Positions 1 to 12,144 of a stretch of DNA of 64,000 bases are shown here, piece after piece. This DNA comes from Mercurialis annua (lineage: Eukaryota; Streptophyta; Magnoliopsida; Malpighiales; Euphorbiaceae): NCBI RefSeq assembly GCF_937616625.2, contig NC_065576.1, positions 3,660,501 to 3,724,500 on the forward strand, written 5' to 3'. The notes under the pieces are model-generated. The model ran no database searches. It was not told the origin of the DNA and was given only the letters and a program-made list of their open reading frames with translations. A program made the translations under genes and the position numbers. How positions within the stretch are numbered: position 1 is the stretch's first letter; each line of letters opens with the position of its first letter.

Positions 1-407
1 TTAAATTTGTAACTGTTAATACTGATTAATTCGACCAAATTGTTTTGTTGATTGCACATATTCTCTAGTCAACACTGATTAATGAATTTCTTGTAGTGGA
101 GAATGCTGTAATTGTTAACACTGATTAATTCAACCAAATTGTTTTGAATTTATCGTTAAATTTGTGTTGTTATTTTAGATTTTTATTTTTTTCTGCTTTA
201 GATTTTTATTTTTAGAACTTTGATGTGCTTTTAAAATTTCGGTTTGATGACTCGGTTCGGTCGGTTAAAACCGAAATTTCGGTGTACCGAACCGAAAAAA
301 CCGGTCACCGAAGTAGGTGGTTTGGTTTTCATTAATTAGGAGTGGTTTGGTTCGGTTTTGGCAAATCTCACTCCGCACCGAACCGAACCGAACCGTGCAC
401 ACCCCTA
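1..407. mobile_element. Right end of a hAT-like DNA element (partial)
   Basis: The last bases, read on the minus strand, begin TAGGGGTGTGCACGGTTCGG, the kind of terminus seen in many plant hAT-type elements. Before it lies a region rich in CCGAA/TTCGG palindromic runs (about 240-400). Positions 1-200 carry an imperfect direct repeat about 100 bp apart (CTGATTAATTCRACCAAATT near 22 and 123). The left end and target duplication lie outside the window. It stops only about 25 bp beyond the DPM3 stop codon. The class call rests on the terminus only. Confidence 0.45.
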
Positions 408-431
408 GTCAGCATGGAGATGCGAGCATCA

Positions 432-704
432 TCAATCTGAACCAACATCAACTCCTTTTTGCTTTAGAAATCCCTTGGCCTCTATGATATCCTGCTGTAG
501 TAGAATAGCTTCCAAATGACAAGTTGGAAATTGCACTAAACCAATACCAACCATCAACAATCCATAACATCCAAGTAATTTAACAAAGTAAATAGGTAAC
601 AACCACCAAGTATGAGTAGGAGGAATAACAGAGGCTTGCAAAAGGCCAATCCAAAGAGCAGTAATTGCAACAATAATTGCCAATATTTTCACAATGTGCT
701 TCAT
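432..704 (-). CDS. DPM3: Dolichol-phosphate mannosyltransferase subunit 3 (DPM3-like)
   Basis: This is a single-exon ORF of 90 aa, the usual size of plant DPM3. It starts MKHIVKILAIIVAITALWIG and ends in a KQKGVDVGSD tail. Two hydrophobic membrane segments are visible (about residues 5-25 and 33-57). A short polar C-terminal part (about 60-90) follows, which in this family holds the catalytic DPM1 subunit at the ER membrane. The complex makes dolichol-phosphate-mannose for N-glycans, GPI anchors and O-mannosylation. The ATG is the first in frame after upstream non-coding sequence. The gene is head-to-head with the CLASRP-like gene, with about 1.5 kb and a MITE between them. The reading frame is intact. 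Family assignment is by recognition of the whole sequence. Confidence 0.9.
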   Translation of the reverse strand: MKHIVKILAIIVAITALWIGLLQASVIPPTHTWWLLPIYFVKLLGCYGLLMVGIGLVQFPTCHLEAILLQQDIIEAKGFLKQKGVDVGSD

Positions 705-779
705 TTTACCATGTAATCAGCAAAACCCTTTAGGAGATCAAAGTGAAGTAAAAACTGGGTCTTCTCTGATTTTCTTGTT

Positions 780-1623
780 AGTTGCGACTTTAATTATAAT
801 TAATTTAATTTAAATTTATTTTAACACAAATATAAATTAAAATTATATTTTATGAAATTCAGTGACTTTATAAATTTAATTTATTTTTTTGTATATTTTA
901 ATTACTCATATGAATAATAAGTAAACTTTTTTTTTTAAATTGTAAAAATTATAGTACTTTTTTTAAAAATAAATATTTATTACTTCATGTATTATTTAAA
1001 ACTGAGAAACAAAAAAATGTTATCTTTCTAAAATTAAAATTTTAATAAATATTTAAATTTTTATTAAAATTGTATTTAATATTTAAATTTAAAATCTTCA
1101 AATTGTTAAATTTTATTACTATTATTAAATTTTATTGATATATACTAAAAAAATTAATTAAAATTTTAATTTATTAAAAACTAAATTTAATTTTATTAAT
1201 AGAATTTAATTGTTTAATTTAGTTGATTAATATTAAAACCTAATAGAAAAAATTAAAAGATTGACGATAATAAAATGAAGTACAATATCATTTTTAAAAT
1301 AAAGAGAATGGAAATGTGAATTTCTCTGTGAATAGAAAAAATATTTTTGTGAACATTTACCACGTAAAATTATGAACTATCTATTAAAAATATGATACAT
1401 GGCGTAATTAATATGGACAACCAATCATTAAATAGTTTTATGTTTTAAAATAAAAAACAGCCAATTAATAAGTCATTTAATGATTGGTGTATATTTATGA
1501 TGCCACGTGTGACGTGTCATATTCTTAATAAATGGTTTATAATGTTACGTGGTAGATTTGGTTGATATAAGAATTTCTCGTTTGAAAGGGACCGAAAATA
1601 ATTAGCTCAAGAAGAAACTATAC
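780..1623. other. AT-rich spacer between DPM3 and CLASRP-like genes
   Basis: This is very AT-rich DNA with poly-A/T runs and no supported ORF. Around 1380-1560 there is an imperfect inverted arrangement (TTATGAACTATCTATTAAAAATATG and, further on, CATATTCTTAATAAATGGTT with TTACGTGGTAGA) that may be an old MITE. No clean ends or target duplication could be defined. Confidence 0.4.
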
Positions 1624-1626
1624 TTA

Positions 1627-1969
1627 GAGCATCTCCATTGCATGTTGTATTTTTTATGCTATTTTTAGCACAAAATAAGATAAAATGCTACATATAGCAC
1701 ATATTATTGAAATTTGCTCCATTGCAAAATGCTAAACTAAATGCTAAATTTATAGTTTTATAAGTGATTATCATTATTGATGGCAAATCTGTAAATAATT
1801 TAGATATAATAAAATTTAGTATATGCTAAACTTTCTAACAAATTTGGCACAAAGTTTAGCATATGCTAAATTTAGCACATAAAATAGAAGTGCAATGGAA
1901 ATGTGTTTTTTATACTAAATGCTAAATTATAGCATTGTGAGGTATTTTAGCACTAAAGTGGAGATGCTC
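1627..1969. mobile_element. Tourist-like MITE (PIF/Harbinger type)
   Basis: The 343-bp element begins GAGCATCTCCATTGCA. It ends with the inverse (TAAAGTGGAGATGCTC). It is flanked by TTA on both sides (1624-1626 and 1970-1972), the 3-bp duplication expected of Tourist/PIF-Harbinger elements. The interior is a long imperfect palindrome built from GCTAAA/TTTAGC words and has no ORF. It lies in the shared upstream region of DPM3 and the CLASRP-like gene. Confidence 0.85.
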
Positions 1970-2227
1970 TTAATTCACTTCGACCTAAAACGTCATCGCT
2001 TCAAAGAACACCGCGAATTAAACTAAACATCTCTAAACCGTGTATCACGACTATACCAATGACGTGAACGGTCCAGATCTAACACAGCTCTTTCAGAACT
2101 CCAAACACAGCAAAGAAAACTTGAAAACAAAAGACAAATAAAACAGAAGAGTAGAGCGGAATTTGATCGACAGCACCAAATCGGAGTAAAAAAATTAGGG
2201 TTACGGTTTCGAAAAATCAACACAAAG

Positions 2228-5200
2228 ATGTGGCACGAAGCAAGAAGATCGGAGAGGAAAGTGCACGACATGATGGACGCAGCTCGAAAACGAGCTCAAA
2301 GAAGAGCTGTCTATTTAGCTAAACGAAGAGGCGATCCTCAGCAATCTATTCAAGTCGTCGCCTCTCGTTGCCGGACTTATCGCGACGACGCTCTCTATCA
2401 AGCCACACAAGATCAGCAAGGCCTGTACGTCGCCGTTTAACACATTTTAATTACAATTATGCTTTGATTGTAATCTAATTTGTTTATTTTAAATGTTTGA
2501 TTATTATTATTAGGATACCTTGGAATGGGAAGCAGGATGTTTTAATTGACAGATTTGACGGACGAGCGTTGCTTGATTTCATTAGAGAGTCTAAGAGATT
2601 CAGGCAGCCGGAGAAATCGGAGGAAGAAGAAGAACTAGAAGAGTTTGTTAGTTTTGAGCGTTATCGAGATTTAATTAAGCATCGGCGTAGAGGATGTCGG
2701 TACTTTTTTTTATTTGCTCTTTTTAGTTTTGATTATTGTTTGATTATTAAGCTTTTTCTGTATTTTGTCATGTTATTTTTAATGTTTTTAGGGTTTTGTT
2801 TTTTGGAAAGTTAGTTTTGTATGTGAAAATTAGTTAATGATGATTGCATTGTTTTAATTTTTTTAACAGTTACTGATGAAGAAGGTTTGCAACACGTTAA
2901 TCAAGAAATGGAAGCTAAGTTTACTCTTCCATTTGCTTCTGATAGGTTTGTTTACAGCTTTCGTTTTTGTGCATCTGATATTTAGTTGATTTCAAGTTCG
3001 ATTTCGTTTCTGATATTTAGTTGCATTCTTGAAGTGGATGTAATGACAATCTGTAAAACCTGCATTCATTTCTTTTCTCTCTTTGGCTGACTTAAATTGC
3101 AATCACAAAATACATGATCTGTTGAGTCCTTATATTTAATTCATTATACTTACTATAGTTGATAGAACTAGCCATATTGATCAGAAATATTTGAATTGTC
3201 TTTTCGGCTGGGGTTCTGTTTATACAGCAGTTCAGTTTTGTGGGATTAGGTTCATTTCTGGCCGTTGAAGTCTTGTTTCCTCCTTGACATCGTCATTATA
3301 TATTATTGATTACAAGTAAATAAATTTAATATAAATATGTTAGGGTGAAGTAAGGGGCTGAAGTTCCACAATTATTTAGGCTTTGCCTCATTTTGGTTTG
3401 CTTTTCCCGTGAATTATTAAGTTGAACAACCTAGGTAAGGGTTCTATATGATAGCTTTTGAAGTCTATTAAATTATTATTTTGCCTTGTTTTTTTGTGCC
3501 GTCACTGCCATAAAATGGTTATTTATTGTCCCATAGCTTTTTCCTTTATTCTTATTGTCCTTGTGTTTTTCTTTCTTGTAAAACTTCCAGTACTTCTCAA
3601 GCTTCTGCGGGCAAGGGTTCGTACTCTCAAGTAGGATTCTCTTATGATGGTGATAGTAAAGAGGATTCTCAATTTTTAGATGGAGATGGTAACGAAGAAG
3701 ATGATGAAGATGATGATGAGGAAGAGGATGATTTCAACAGTGATGATAGCAATGATGAGGGGATGGATCTGATAGCAAAAGAATTTGGAGTGAAGAGGTA
3801 TGGATGGCTTGTTTATATGGATAAGAAGGCAAAAGAGGAAGAGAAAAGGCAGAAGGAAATTATCAAAGGCGATCCTGCAATTGTAAGTTTCCCAGTAGTA
3901 CGTCTTTGATTATTTCTTTTTCTATGCTGTTGTTATAAATGATACAATCATTACATGTTTCCGTGCCTCACTATTCAGAGGAAGCTGAGTCGCAAGGAAA
4001 GGAGAAAAGCTTCTCAGGTAGAAAGGGAAAGAGAGCGAGAAGCTGGCCGTATAACAGGAACTCGAGTGCTCCATCATGATCCATACCGGTAACTTCTTTT
4101 TCTGATTCAGAATTGGAAGAAACTTGTTAGCAAGTGCTAAACCTGTGCTTGTTATTATTTGTATAGTTAAGATGGTTCCTTTGATTTGTACAGGGAAGCT
4201 AGACGAAGTCCTACGTACGAAGCTTATTCTCATTATAGAAGGTAGTGGCATCTAGAAATTTGTGGTTCCTTTCTATTTTTCCACCTTTTTTTAATTCCCT
4301 CTTGGAAGAATCTGTACTAAAATTCTTATATATACGTAGGTCAAGATCAAGATCAAAGTCGCGTTCATATTCTCCAATCCATTCAAAGCGCTATTCTCGT
4401 GGGGGGCATTCTGATGAAGTTCATCACAGCAAGCCAAGGACTCCTAAGATAGAATTTATCACGGAGTTTGGGAGCTTTGGAGACAGGGACAAGCTGAAGA
4501 TTGAAGGATATTCTCCACCAGCATCTCCACCATCACAAGCTACCTTGAGCCGGTCGGAGCACTCGACCTTTAATACTTGCAAAGATAGATTGGGCAGTCT
4601 TTACACTGCTGCAGCTTACCCATTTTGTTACCTGAAGCAAACTTTTGTGGTTTAAAATAGAACAAGTCTAGGGTTACCTTGTTGATAAGTGCCAAGATGG
4701 ACAGGGAAGGAGGCTTCTTTTCTGAAGCTCTTTTGTTCCCCTTGAAGTGGACTTAACATAATTGCCTCCAAGTTGTTTGGAACCATTGGGATGGTTTCTA
4801 ATACTTGTGCTCTTCTGCAGGCCATCTTCTGGTCACATACTTGAGGCTCTGCATGTTGATCCTGCATCTGGTGTATCCTTTGACAAGGAGAAGAACACCA
4901 AAGTGTTGAAACCAGCAGTGAGGTTTGTATTATGTCTTTACTCATGTGGATCTTTTCCGATATATTAATGTTTTATGGACAATTAGATTAATCGATGTGA
5001 TATAGCTCTTTTGAGACTTCTCTGTTTTCAGTTTATGTTCATCCTGCCTCTATTAAATAACTTATCAATCTCAGTGATTCTTCTTGTCTTTTAAACAGCA
5101 CGTCATCAGCGCTAGCAAAGTTAACCAAGGGAAGTACTTCTGGGGGACCCTCAAAACAGCAGCCAGGGGAGAAAAAGGAAACTCCTCAGGAGAGACTTAA

Positions 5201-6252
5201 AAGGATCATGAGCGTACAACTAAACAAACAAAGTATAGTTATTATTTATGCTCGTCTATATTCAGTAACTAACCTTTACATACCTACTTATGTTTGGATA
5301 TTGACAATAGGACATAGAAATAGGTTTGATTTTTAACCAATATCCTGTCTCTGACTCTCTTCCTGATTTGCTTATTTGTTCAATGTACTTTCATATTTTC
5401 TCATTGCTTTTGTATTTTCCCTTTTTCTTCTTTGTTATCTTCTTTGCCTACAGCGTTTAGAATGAAGGAGGTAATTTGTCCATTTTCCAGCATTATATGT
5501 TGGAGACTCTTATGTTTTGTTTATCTGTTCTTCTGCAGTAAAGAAGGATTCTGCTGCTGAAATGGCTAAGAAACGAGAACAGGAGCGTCAGAGGCTAGAG
5601 AAACTTGCAGAAACAAACCGGTTAAGCCGTTATAGGCGCCGCAGCCGCAGCAGGAGCTATAGTCGTTCTCCACCTAGGTATTTATCATGACCTTTTGCAA
5701 TTTATAATCCTTTTTTTTTTAACTTTTGAATGAAACTTCTGGCTGTGTTGGGTATCCTGTTGTGTGCAATTTTTTTTTTTTTAAGGTATGTACTTTTCTG
5801 ATCTTACTTTTCATTTGAAGTCTTAAAAATTCCATTAAAACTACAAAATTATCACATGAAAGTTTATCATAATATTTCCTTAAATTACAAAATTATTACA
5901 GTGGATGACTGGCTTTCTTGCACTTTTTGCAAAAGGTCGAAATTAGTAATTGATTAGCTATTAATCTGATTATGAACTCATCGAGACCGTTATCACCATT
6001 TATTCAGAAGACACCGGAACAGCAGAAGTCCTAGTCGGAGTAGTTCTCGAAGATATCATTCTCGCTCCCGTTCCCCATCTCGTTCGCACTCACGGTCCCA
6101 CTCCCACTCCCGCTCTCCTTCTCGCTCCCGCTCACCTAGACGGTAAGGCCTGGACTGTTTTTCAATACTATAGCAGGAAATGAATTTTTATGATGGAGGC
6201 TAATTTATAATTTTTTTTTTGCAGGGTTAAAAGTCGATCAAGGTACTCGTGA
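2228..6252 (+). CDS. CLASRP-like SR-related splicing protein (SWAP N-terminal domain), 12 exons
   Basis: My splice model is 2228-2424, 2514-2695, 2870-2945, 3591-3882, 3979-4088, 4194-4241, 4340-4552, 4821-4922, 5099-5232, 5539-5677, 6008-6142, 6225-6252. All introns are GT-AG and all phases agree, giving 551 aa. Residues 1-120 match the SWAP N-terminal (DRY_EERY) region of CLK4-associating SR-rich proteins, starting MWHEARRSERKVHDMMDAAR and including IPWNGKQDVLIDRFDGRALL. A long acidic stretch (about 170-190), a KERRK basic segment, and an Arg-Ser-rich C-terminus (about 480-551) follow. The family is nuclear and linked to alternative splicing through CLK kinases. Exon 2 is taken to end at 2695 (GT of GTCGGT), because the next GT at 2700 would put a stop in exon 3. 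From memory the Arabidopsis homologue is At4g36980. Confidence 0.9.
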
Positions 6253-7868
6253 AGATACATTAGCATCATTACTGTTATACTAATTATATTTATTTATGCA
6301 ATATGCTTTCTTAAAAGTACCAGTAGCCCTTTTGTCCAAAAAGTATTTATAATGATGACTGGTAGTTGTATGAGCTGCTTTGTCATCCGCTGTGTTTGAT
6401 TCTTTTGCTGAGTTGCATCTACCATTTTGTGCATTATGCGACGAATGAGAATGACTTAATATTCAACATCAAGGTCATTGCATTATATTCAAACTTCAAA
6501 GGTCATTGCATTCTGCAATATTAACCCTAGAAGCTCTTATAATTGTAATCACATCGACCAGAGAATGATTTATCCAGTATGATTAGGGGTGCTAATTAGC
6601 CGACTTGTGCCATATTCATGTGCAGCTAGAGTATGAATGAGCTTGGTTTCTCGGGTTTGAACTCAACTAACATTTGAGCTGCTCAAGCTTGACTTGAGTA
6701 AGCTCAAATTTAATAAAGAAAAAATAACAGTTATTGAAAATATATTAATGTGTAGTAGTGGAAACTTTATGTCAATTATTTTATCACCATCTAAAGTAGA
6801 AAAAGATGAGAGAAAATCCATAATTTTCTTTGGTTACATAATGTCTACCTTAAAGCAGAAAGGAATGTGAAATATAATGATCATCAATAAAGATATCTCT
6901 TGTAGCTTCATATATAAGGTGAGACCACAAATTCTGTCAACGCTTATAGATTATATAGAGCTCTTTCTAAAAAAAAGAATTTATGTAATATTAATGTGTT
7001 TACGACACTAACTTTGAGCTTCCATGAATAATACATATTAGGGCTCCATTGAGACAATAATGGAAGGAGCATACCCCAATTCTTTGAAATTTGATAAATC
7101 TCTAAATCAAAGAGCTGCTTTCTCTTCTCTTTTGATAGCCATACAACACCAGAATTATTTGAGTAATGGACCACACTATGCCTTATAAAAGGTCAAACAT
7201 TTGTGTACAGGAGTGTGCTTTCGGTTTGAGCTAAATATAATTTTTGATTTTTTTTGAAAATCGAACTGAATGAATTTTATAGGGAATCTAAAAAATTTCA
7301 AATCAAATCAAACCTATCTATTTGATTCATTTTTTATTTCGGTTTTTATCAAAATGAACTAAAACTTTTTACTTTGAAAACCGAAGTGAATCTATAAAGC
7401 GAATTTTCTTATTTATAACTTTGAACCAACTTGATTTTTTTTTTTTGGTTCGGTTCGATTTTTTGCTAAGCCTTACATAAAAGAGGCAAGTGAGCCCATG
7501 AATATGATAAACTTAGAGTAGCTAGCTAAGACACTTAACTTGATTGTATTGAGCAACCCTACTTGTACTCACAAAAACTTTATGGTCGTTAAGAGGAATT
7601 TGGAACTCTCTATACACCTTTAGGTCATTTCTTTCTTCTCTTTTGTAATTCTTGCACAACAAGTAATATATTGCAATAATAAGTTAGTATATCTTATAAA
7701 GTAAAATTAAAGGCTATAAATAAAACAAACTTCTAAAACCCTCACTTTTATTTATTCCATATTTTCATCACCCGCACGCTTCCTTCCTTTCTTTTTTATC
7801 ATTGCCCATTAAAGAATTGAGATGCCTATTACCTATCTATTTCTAACTTTAGCCTCAATTTATGTGTT
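6253..7868. other. Non-coding stretch after CLASRP-like gene
   Basis: It holds the likely 3' UTR of the CLASRP-like gene and AT-rich DNA without a supported gene. A possible worn hAT-like element spans about 6584-7561: it starts TAGGGGTGCT and ends AGCAACCCTA (inverse TAGGGTTGCT), but the flanks do not give a matching 8-bp duplication. Confidence 0.35.
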
Positions 7869-7877
7869 TATTAACTT

Positions 7878-8381
7878 GGCCTAATCACTCAAAAAACCCT
7901 CACCTTTAATTTTTTTTTCAATTCTACCCTGACGTTGCAAATTTGTCAATTTTACCCACTTTTGAATTTTTCGTTTTCAATTGTACCCCAATTTTTTAAT
8001 TTTTGTTAATTTTTTTACTTAAATGATGAAATCATTCAATTAGCTAAATATAAAGATGAAATTAAATTATTTTATATTCAAAAAAGTACAAATAAGTCCT
8101 TTATTTTTAAAAACTAATTAAAAACCATAATCAAATTAACACTAATTTAAATTCCTAATTAATTTAACTAAATTTAAATAAATTTTAAAAACATGCAATT
8201 AATATATACTAGACATGGGGAATGTTTTTAAATTTTTTTCAAATAAAAAAGGCATTAATTTAATATTTTAGGGTACAATTGAAATACAAAAATGCAAAAT
8301 AGGGTAAAATTGATAAATTTTCAACGTCAGGGTATGATTGAAAAAGGGCTAAAAGGTCGGGGTTTTTTAAGGCATTAGGCC
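7878..8381. mobile_element. MULE-type MITE, GGCYTAA family, copy 1
   Basis: The 504-bp element runs from GGCCTAATCACTC to GGCATTAGGCC. It is flanked by a perfect 9-bp duplication TATTAACTT (7869-7877 and 8382-8390). The ends are long inverted repeats built around AAAAAACCC, ACCCTGACGTTG and GTCAATTTTACCC on the left, and the inverse on the right. The interior is AT-rich with no ORF. A 9-bp duplication is typical of Mutator-like elements. Confidence 0.85.
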
Positions 8382-8390
8382 TATTAACTT

Positions 8391-10387
8391 TACTTGCATA
8401 TGTAGATTCAACCAGAGAAAAAAGAATATATATCATCGTTTAACAAATAAAATATTCTATCACTACACGAGGGAACATATATCAACTTTGCCTCTTTCTT
8501 TAAAAAAATCTTGGGTGAGTATTATCTCAAATGACTAGTGTAATTTTATTAAAGTAAAAAAGAAAAGGACTTAACCTATCTTAAGATTTTTTTATTTTAT
8601 TTTTTAATTTGTCCCTAAGCGTGTGAAAGTAGTTCTATCAACTCCTTTTATTTTTTTATTTAGTCCTTGTTTCTAAAAACAGTTCTACAATTTTTTATTT
8701 TTTTACTTAGTTCGTGTACTTTTAAAAACAGTTTTATTTGATCTCTGTATTAACGGAGAGTGGACCACAATATTATATTTTTGTTAACAAAAGAATTTCA
8801 TAAAACTATTTTCAAAAATAGATGGATCAAGTAAAAAACAAAAACGAAGTAAAAACGAAGTAAAAAAATAAAAAATACAGAGACCTTGTAATATGTTCTG
8901 CCTAAAATAGAATAAGATCAACAATTGTGCCTTAGTTTTATCATCATATTGTTAAATTGATTATTTAGCTCAAAACATATTTTACGATAGTATATCTTTG
9001 TGGAAAGAAGTGCAAAACATCAAATTATGCTCCAAGATATTAAGCAAATTATGATAAGTTATCATCTGTGGCATTTTATTTGCCGCTCATGTTGTTCTCT
9101 AATTATTACGTCAGCTATATATCATCAAATTTTCGAAAGGTGATATAATTGTAAAATAAATAAATATGGTGAATGACATTAATAATTTTTAAAGGTCATG
9201 ATAGAGTTATAAATTAGTATAAAAGTGTTGATTTTATATCTAAATAATTTTAATTCACATTGAAACTTTTTTTTTGGATGAATGACATTGAAACTTACTA
9301 GTTGATCATTTATCATCATTACTTACATGAACAAATGAAAATTCAACCTTTGCACACGAAAAACCCCATTAATCACTTTCCTTTTAAGCACTTTCAAGAA
9401 GTTGATGTAATGTTTTTTTTTTTTTGAGGAAATGTGTATTTACTTTTATTTGTACGATAAACAATGAAACAATTAATTACGATTATTTAATTAAAATCCA
9501 CTTGAACTAGGCTTTATCCGCCCATTATGATTCCTAAAAGGACTAGCTGAAAACATATTTGTTTTTAATTGGTTGCATACATAAATAATATTTTTTTATA
9601 AGATTTATGAAGCACATTGAATGGTGCATCTCTTTAGGATTTTGATATTAAGAGGTGTGATTAGGCTTTACTGAGTCTATCTTCCTATAAATTAAAGCCT
9701 ATATCCAAACCCACTTGTTTATTTTTTTTAATAAATGATGGGAATAAAATGATGTTTAAAACGATTTGTTTGTTATCTTTAACCTTATTATGTAGTAGAT
9801 TATTACTATTACTAGGGGTTGATAATTATCACTTAATATTATATTGCTGTAATCTTCACTTTATACAAGTGCAAATTCTGTCCCTACACTCTACTTATGT
9901 CCAATTCAATCTTTAAATCGCCTTAAAAAAGAGAGTCAATCTTCAATATTATTTGTTTTTTATCATTTGAAATTCACGTATGTCACCATGATGCTACTAT
10001 TTACTCTTACAATGACAATAATTCTGTGAATGTATGTGTGAATAAGCTTTCTTTCTTTTTCATTTTTATTTTATTTTAATAATTATTAATATTTCATAGT
10101 AAGTTAAGTTTCAAATAAATTTAATATATTAGTATTCAAATTGAAAATTTATATTTAAATCTCTTCATTCTTGAAATGTTTTTGTCATAAATTGAAAAAA
10201 TGATGAATAAAATTTATTTAAAAAATTTTTCTTATTTAAATGCAATAGTCTTTTACTTGATTTATCAAAAAAATAAAAAAAATCGTTGAATTGAGTCTAT
10301 ATATAGATTATTTACCAATACAATAATCAGAAGTTAAAAGAGAACTTATAAGATAAATAACTGAAGAAAATTATGTAAGATTGTATA
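8391..10387. other. AT-rich intergenic DNA
   Basis: No gene is supported. About 8580-8890 contains an imperfect inverted repeat (TTTGTCCCTAAG... and ...CAGAGACCTTG) that may be a worn MITE without definable borders. The rest is low-complexity A/T sequence. Confidence 0.35.
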
Positions 10388-10396
10388 ATAAAAAAA

Positions 10397-10770
10397 GGCT
10401 TAATGTCTTAAAAAATTCTGAGCTTTCATCTTCTTTTCAATCCTACCCTGATGTTGCAAATCTATCAATTTTACCCTATTTTGCATTTTTTTCATTTCAG
10501 TTGTACCCTAAAGTATAAAATTGACCTTTTTTTTATTTGGAAAAAATACTCTAAATTGACCCTTTTTGCATTAGATTAACTTTTTATTTTAAATTGACCA
10601 TTTCTAAGAAAATTCATTGAACTTTTATCAAATAAATAAAGGTCAATTTTATGCTTTAGGGTACAATTGAAATGAAAAAATGAAATCTGGAGTAAAATTG
10701 ACAATTTTTCAACGTCAGAGTAGGATTGAAAAGGGGATGAAAGGTCGGAATTTTTTAAGGCATTAAGCCA
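10397..10770. mobile_element. MULE-type MITE, GGCYTAA family, copy 2
   Basis: The 374-bp element starts GGCTTAATGTCTTAAAAAA and ends with the inverse TTTTTTAAGGCATTAAGCC. The flanks carry the 9-bp ATAAAAAAA on both sides (10388-10396 and 10771-10779). That duplication is low-complexity but exact. Internal words CTACCCTGATGTTGC and TCAATTTTACCC match the copy at 7878. Confidence 0.8.
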
Positions 10771-10779
10771 TAAAAAAAG

Positions 10780-12020
10780 TAGTAGTATTCAACTAATTTA
10801 AATAGACAGTAAATTTTTAAATTATGAATTTACCCACAAGCGCTCTCGTCTTTTCAATTATATGAAAATGTTAGCGATATCCAACTATTTTAAACATGAG
10901 AGATTTAGTGGCATGCAATACTAATTCCTTAGGCGAAAGACAAAGCACAAAAATTATTCATTTTCCACCAAGTGGTGCCATAGCTAGGTTCTAGCTATCT
11001 AGCTAGTATGAATCTTTATATATGATTCGTACAATCGACTTATCTTTTAGTTCAAAAATATCTTAACATAATTGTTTGGAAAAATTATATTAATGATCTG
11101 AACTTTGTCAATGTTTTTATTTTGGTGTTTAAATTTGTATTTTTTTATATTAATAGCATTTCACTTTTTAAAATGTATCAACTAATACTTTTAATCGTTT
11201 TCCGGTCAGGTGTATTCTCAAAGATAAAAATAATTGTCTTTTACTTAAATTTATGTCATATTAGTAAAAATAATAATTATGTACATAATAATACACTTAT
11301 AATTATGAAATTAAGATGTCAAAATAATATTATAAATTTGAGAAATATTTTTAATCTTATTAATAGTTATATGATTAGAATATATCTATAAACACTCATT
11401 TGATAAAAATTAAAAAAAATAAAAACATTAATTAAAAAAATAAAATTTCAAACATTAAAATAGAAAATAGAAAATTTGTATATTTAGACAATTTATTCTA
11501 ATTTTTTTTTCAAACTCATGTCACAGAGCACACACGTGTGTTAACTCATGTCTTATTTGAATAAATAGCTAATTAATTATGAAACTTACATATCATAGCA
11601 AAATGCAATTATACAAATAATTTATTGGTTAATGTTAGGGAAATTGATGAAGACAAACAAGTGATTGATTGTTCACTACATGGACCACTTGGGCCTCCAC
11701 TTTGCCGAGTCTAGGGCATCCTTGCCCATCAATTTCAATGGACAAATGCCCCATTTGGTTCCTCATTAGTACGACCATTGGTGACCTTTCTTAGAGTTTG
11801 TATTGCTATCTATGGTTTTAGTGGCAATGCATGCTACATTTCTCTCAACCACTACAATCAAATCCAATGTTATTTATTGATATCTCCAACTTCAATCTTT
11901 GTCCATGCAAGTTTATTTTATTTTATTTATTTCAAGTATAATTTGTTTTTTCATTTATAGAATTAAATAGATTTAGACAGTTTAAATGCACTCAGTTACA
12001 CAACTGTTTAAATTAAAATT
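10780..12020. other. AT-rich intergenic DNA with a dispersed repeat
   Basis: No gene is supported. Positions about 11100-11390 (AAAATGTATCAACTAATACTTT, then CGTTTTCCGGTCAGGTGTATT, AAGATAAAAATAA) resemble 15785-15860 in order and wording. This marks a worn dispersed repeat present twice in this window. About 11620-11790 is less AT-rich but has no usable ORF. Confidence 0.4.
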
Positions 12021-12027
12021 AAATTTG

Positions 12028-12140
12028 TATCTCTCGCAAAAAATCCATCCGGTTCGATAAAAATTAATCTGAATGTTAAAAGTTTAAATCATCAAATCAT
12101 AGTTGAAGTTTATTCAGAATACCTCATATACCTTATAAAA
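12028..12140 (+). repeat. Degenerate SINE 3' part
   Basis: The stretch CTCGCAAAAAATCCATCCGG, then ATTAATCTGAATGTTAAAAG and ATCATAGTTGAAGTTTATT, followed by ACACCTCAT-like ATACCTCATATACC, aligns in order with the 3' two-thirds of the intact SINE at 24714-24938. It carries many substitutions, mostly the C-to-T/G-to-A kind. It looks like an old copy missing its tRNA-like head. Confidence 0.6.
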
Positions 12141-12144
12141 AAAT

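Noticed and set aside
6584..7561. Possible hAT element with TAGGGGTGCT and inverse TAGGGTTGCT ends
   Set aside because: The ends match at only nine of ten bases and there is no matching 8-bp duplication; kept only as a remark in the spacer entry.
11122..11391. 89-aa ORF
   Set aside because: AT-rich, Ile/Asn-heavy and lying in a dispersed repeat seen again near 15785; no protein family.
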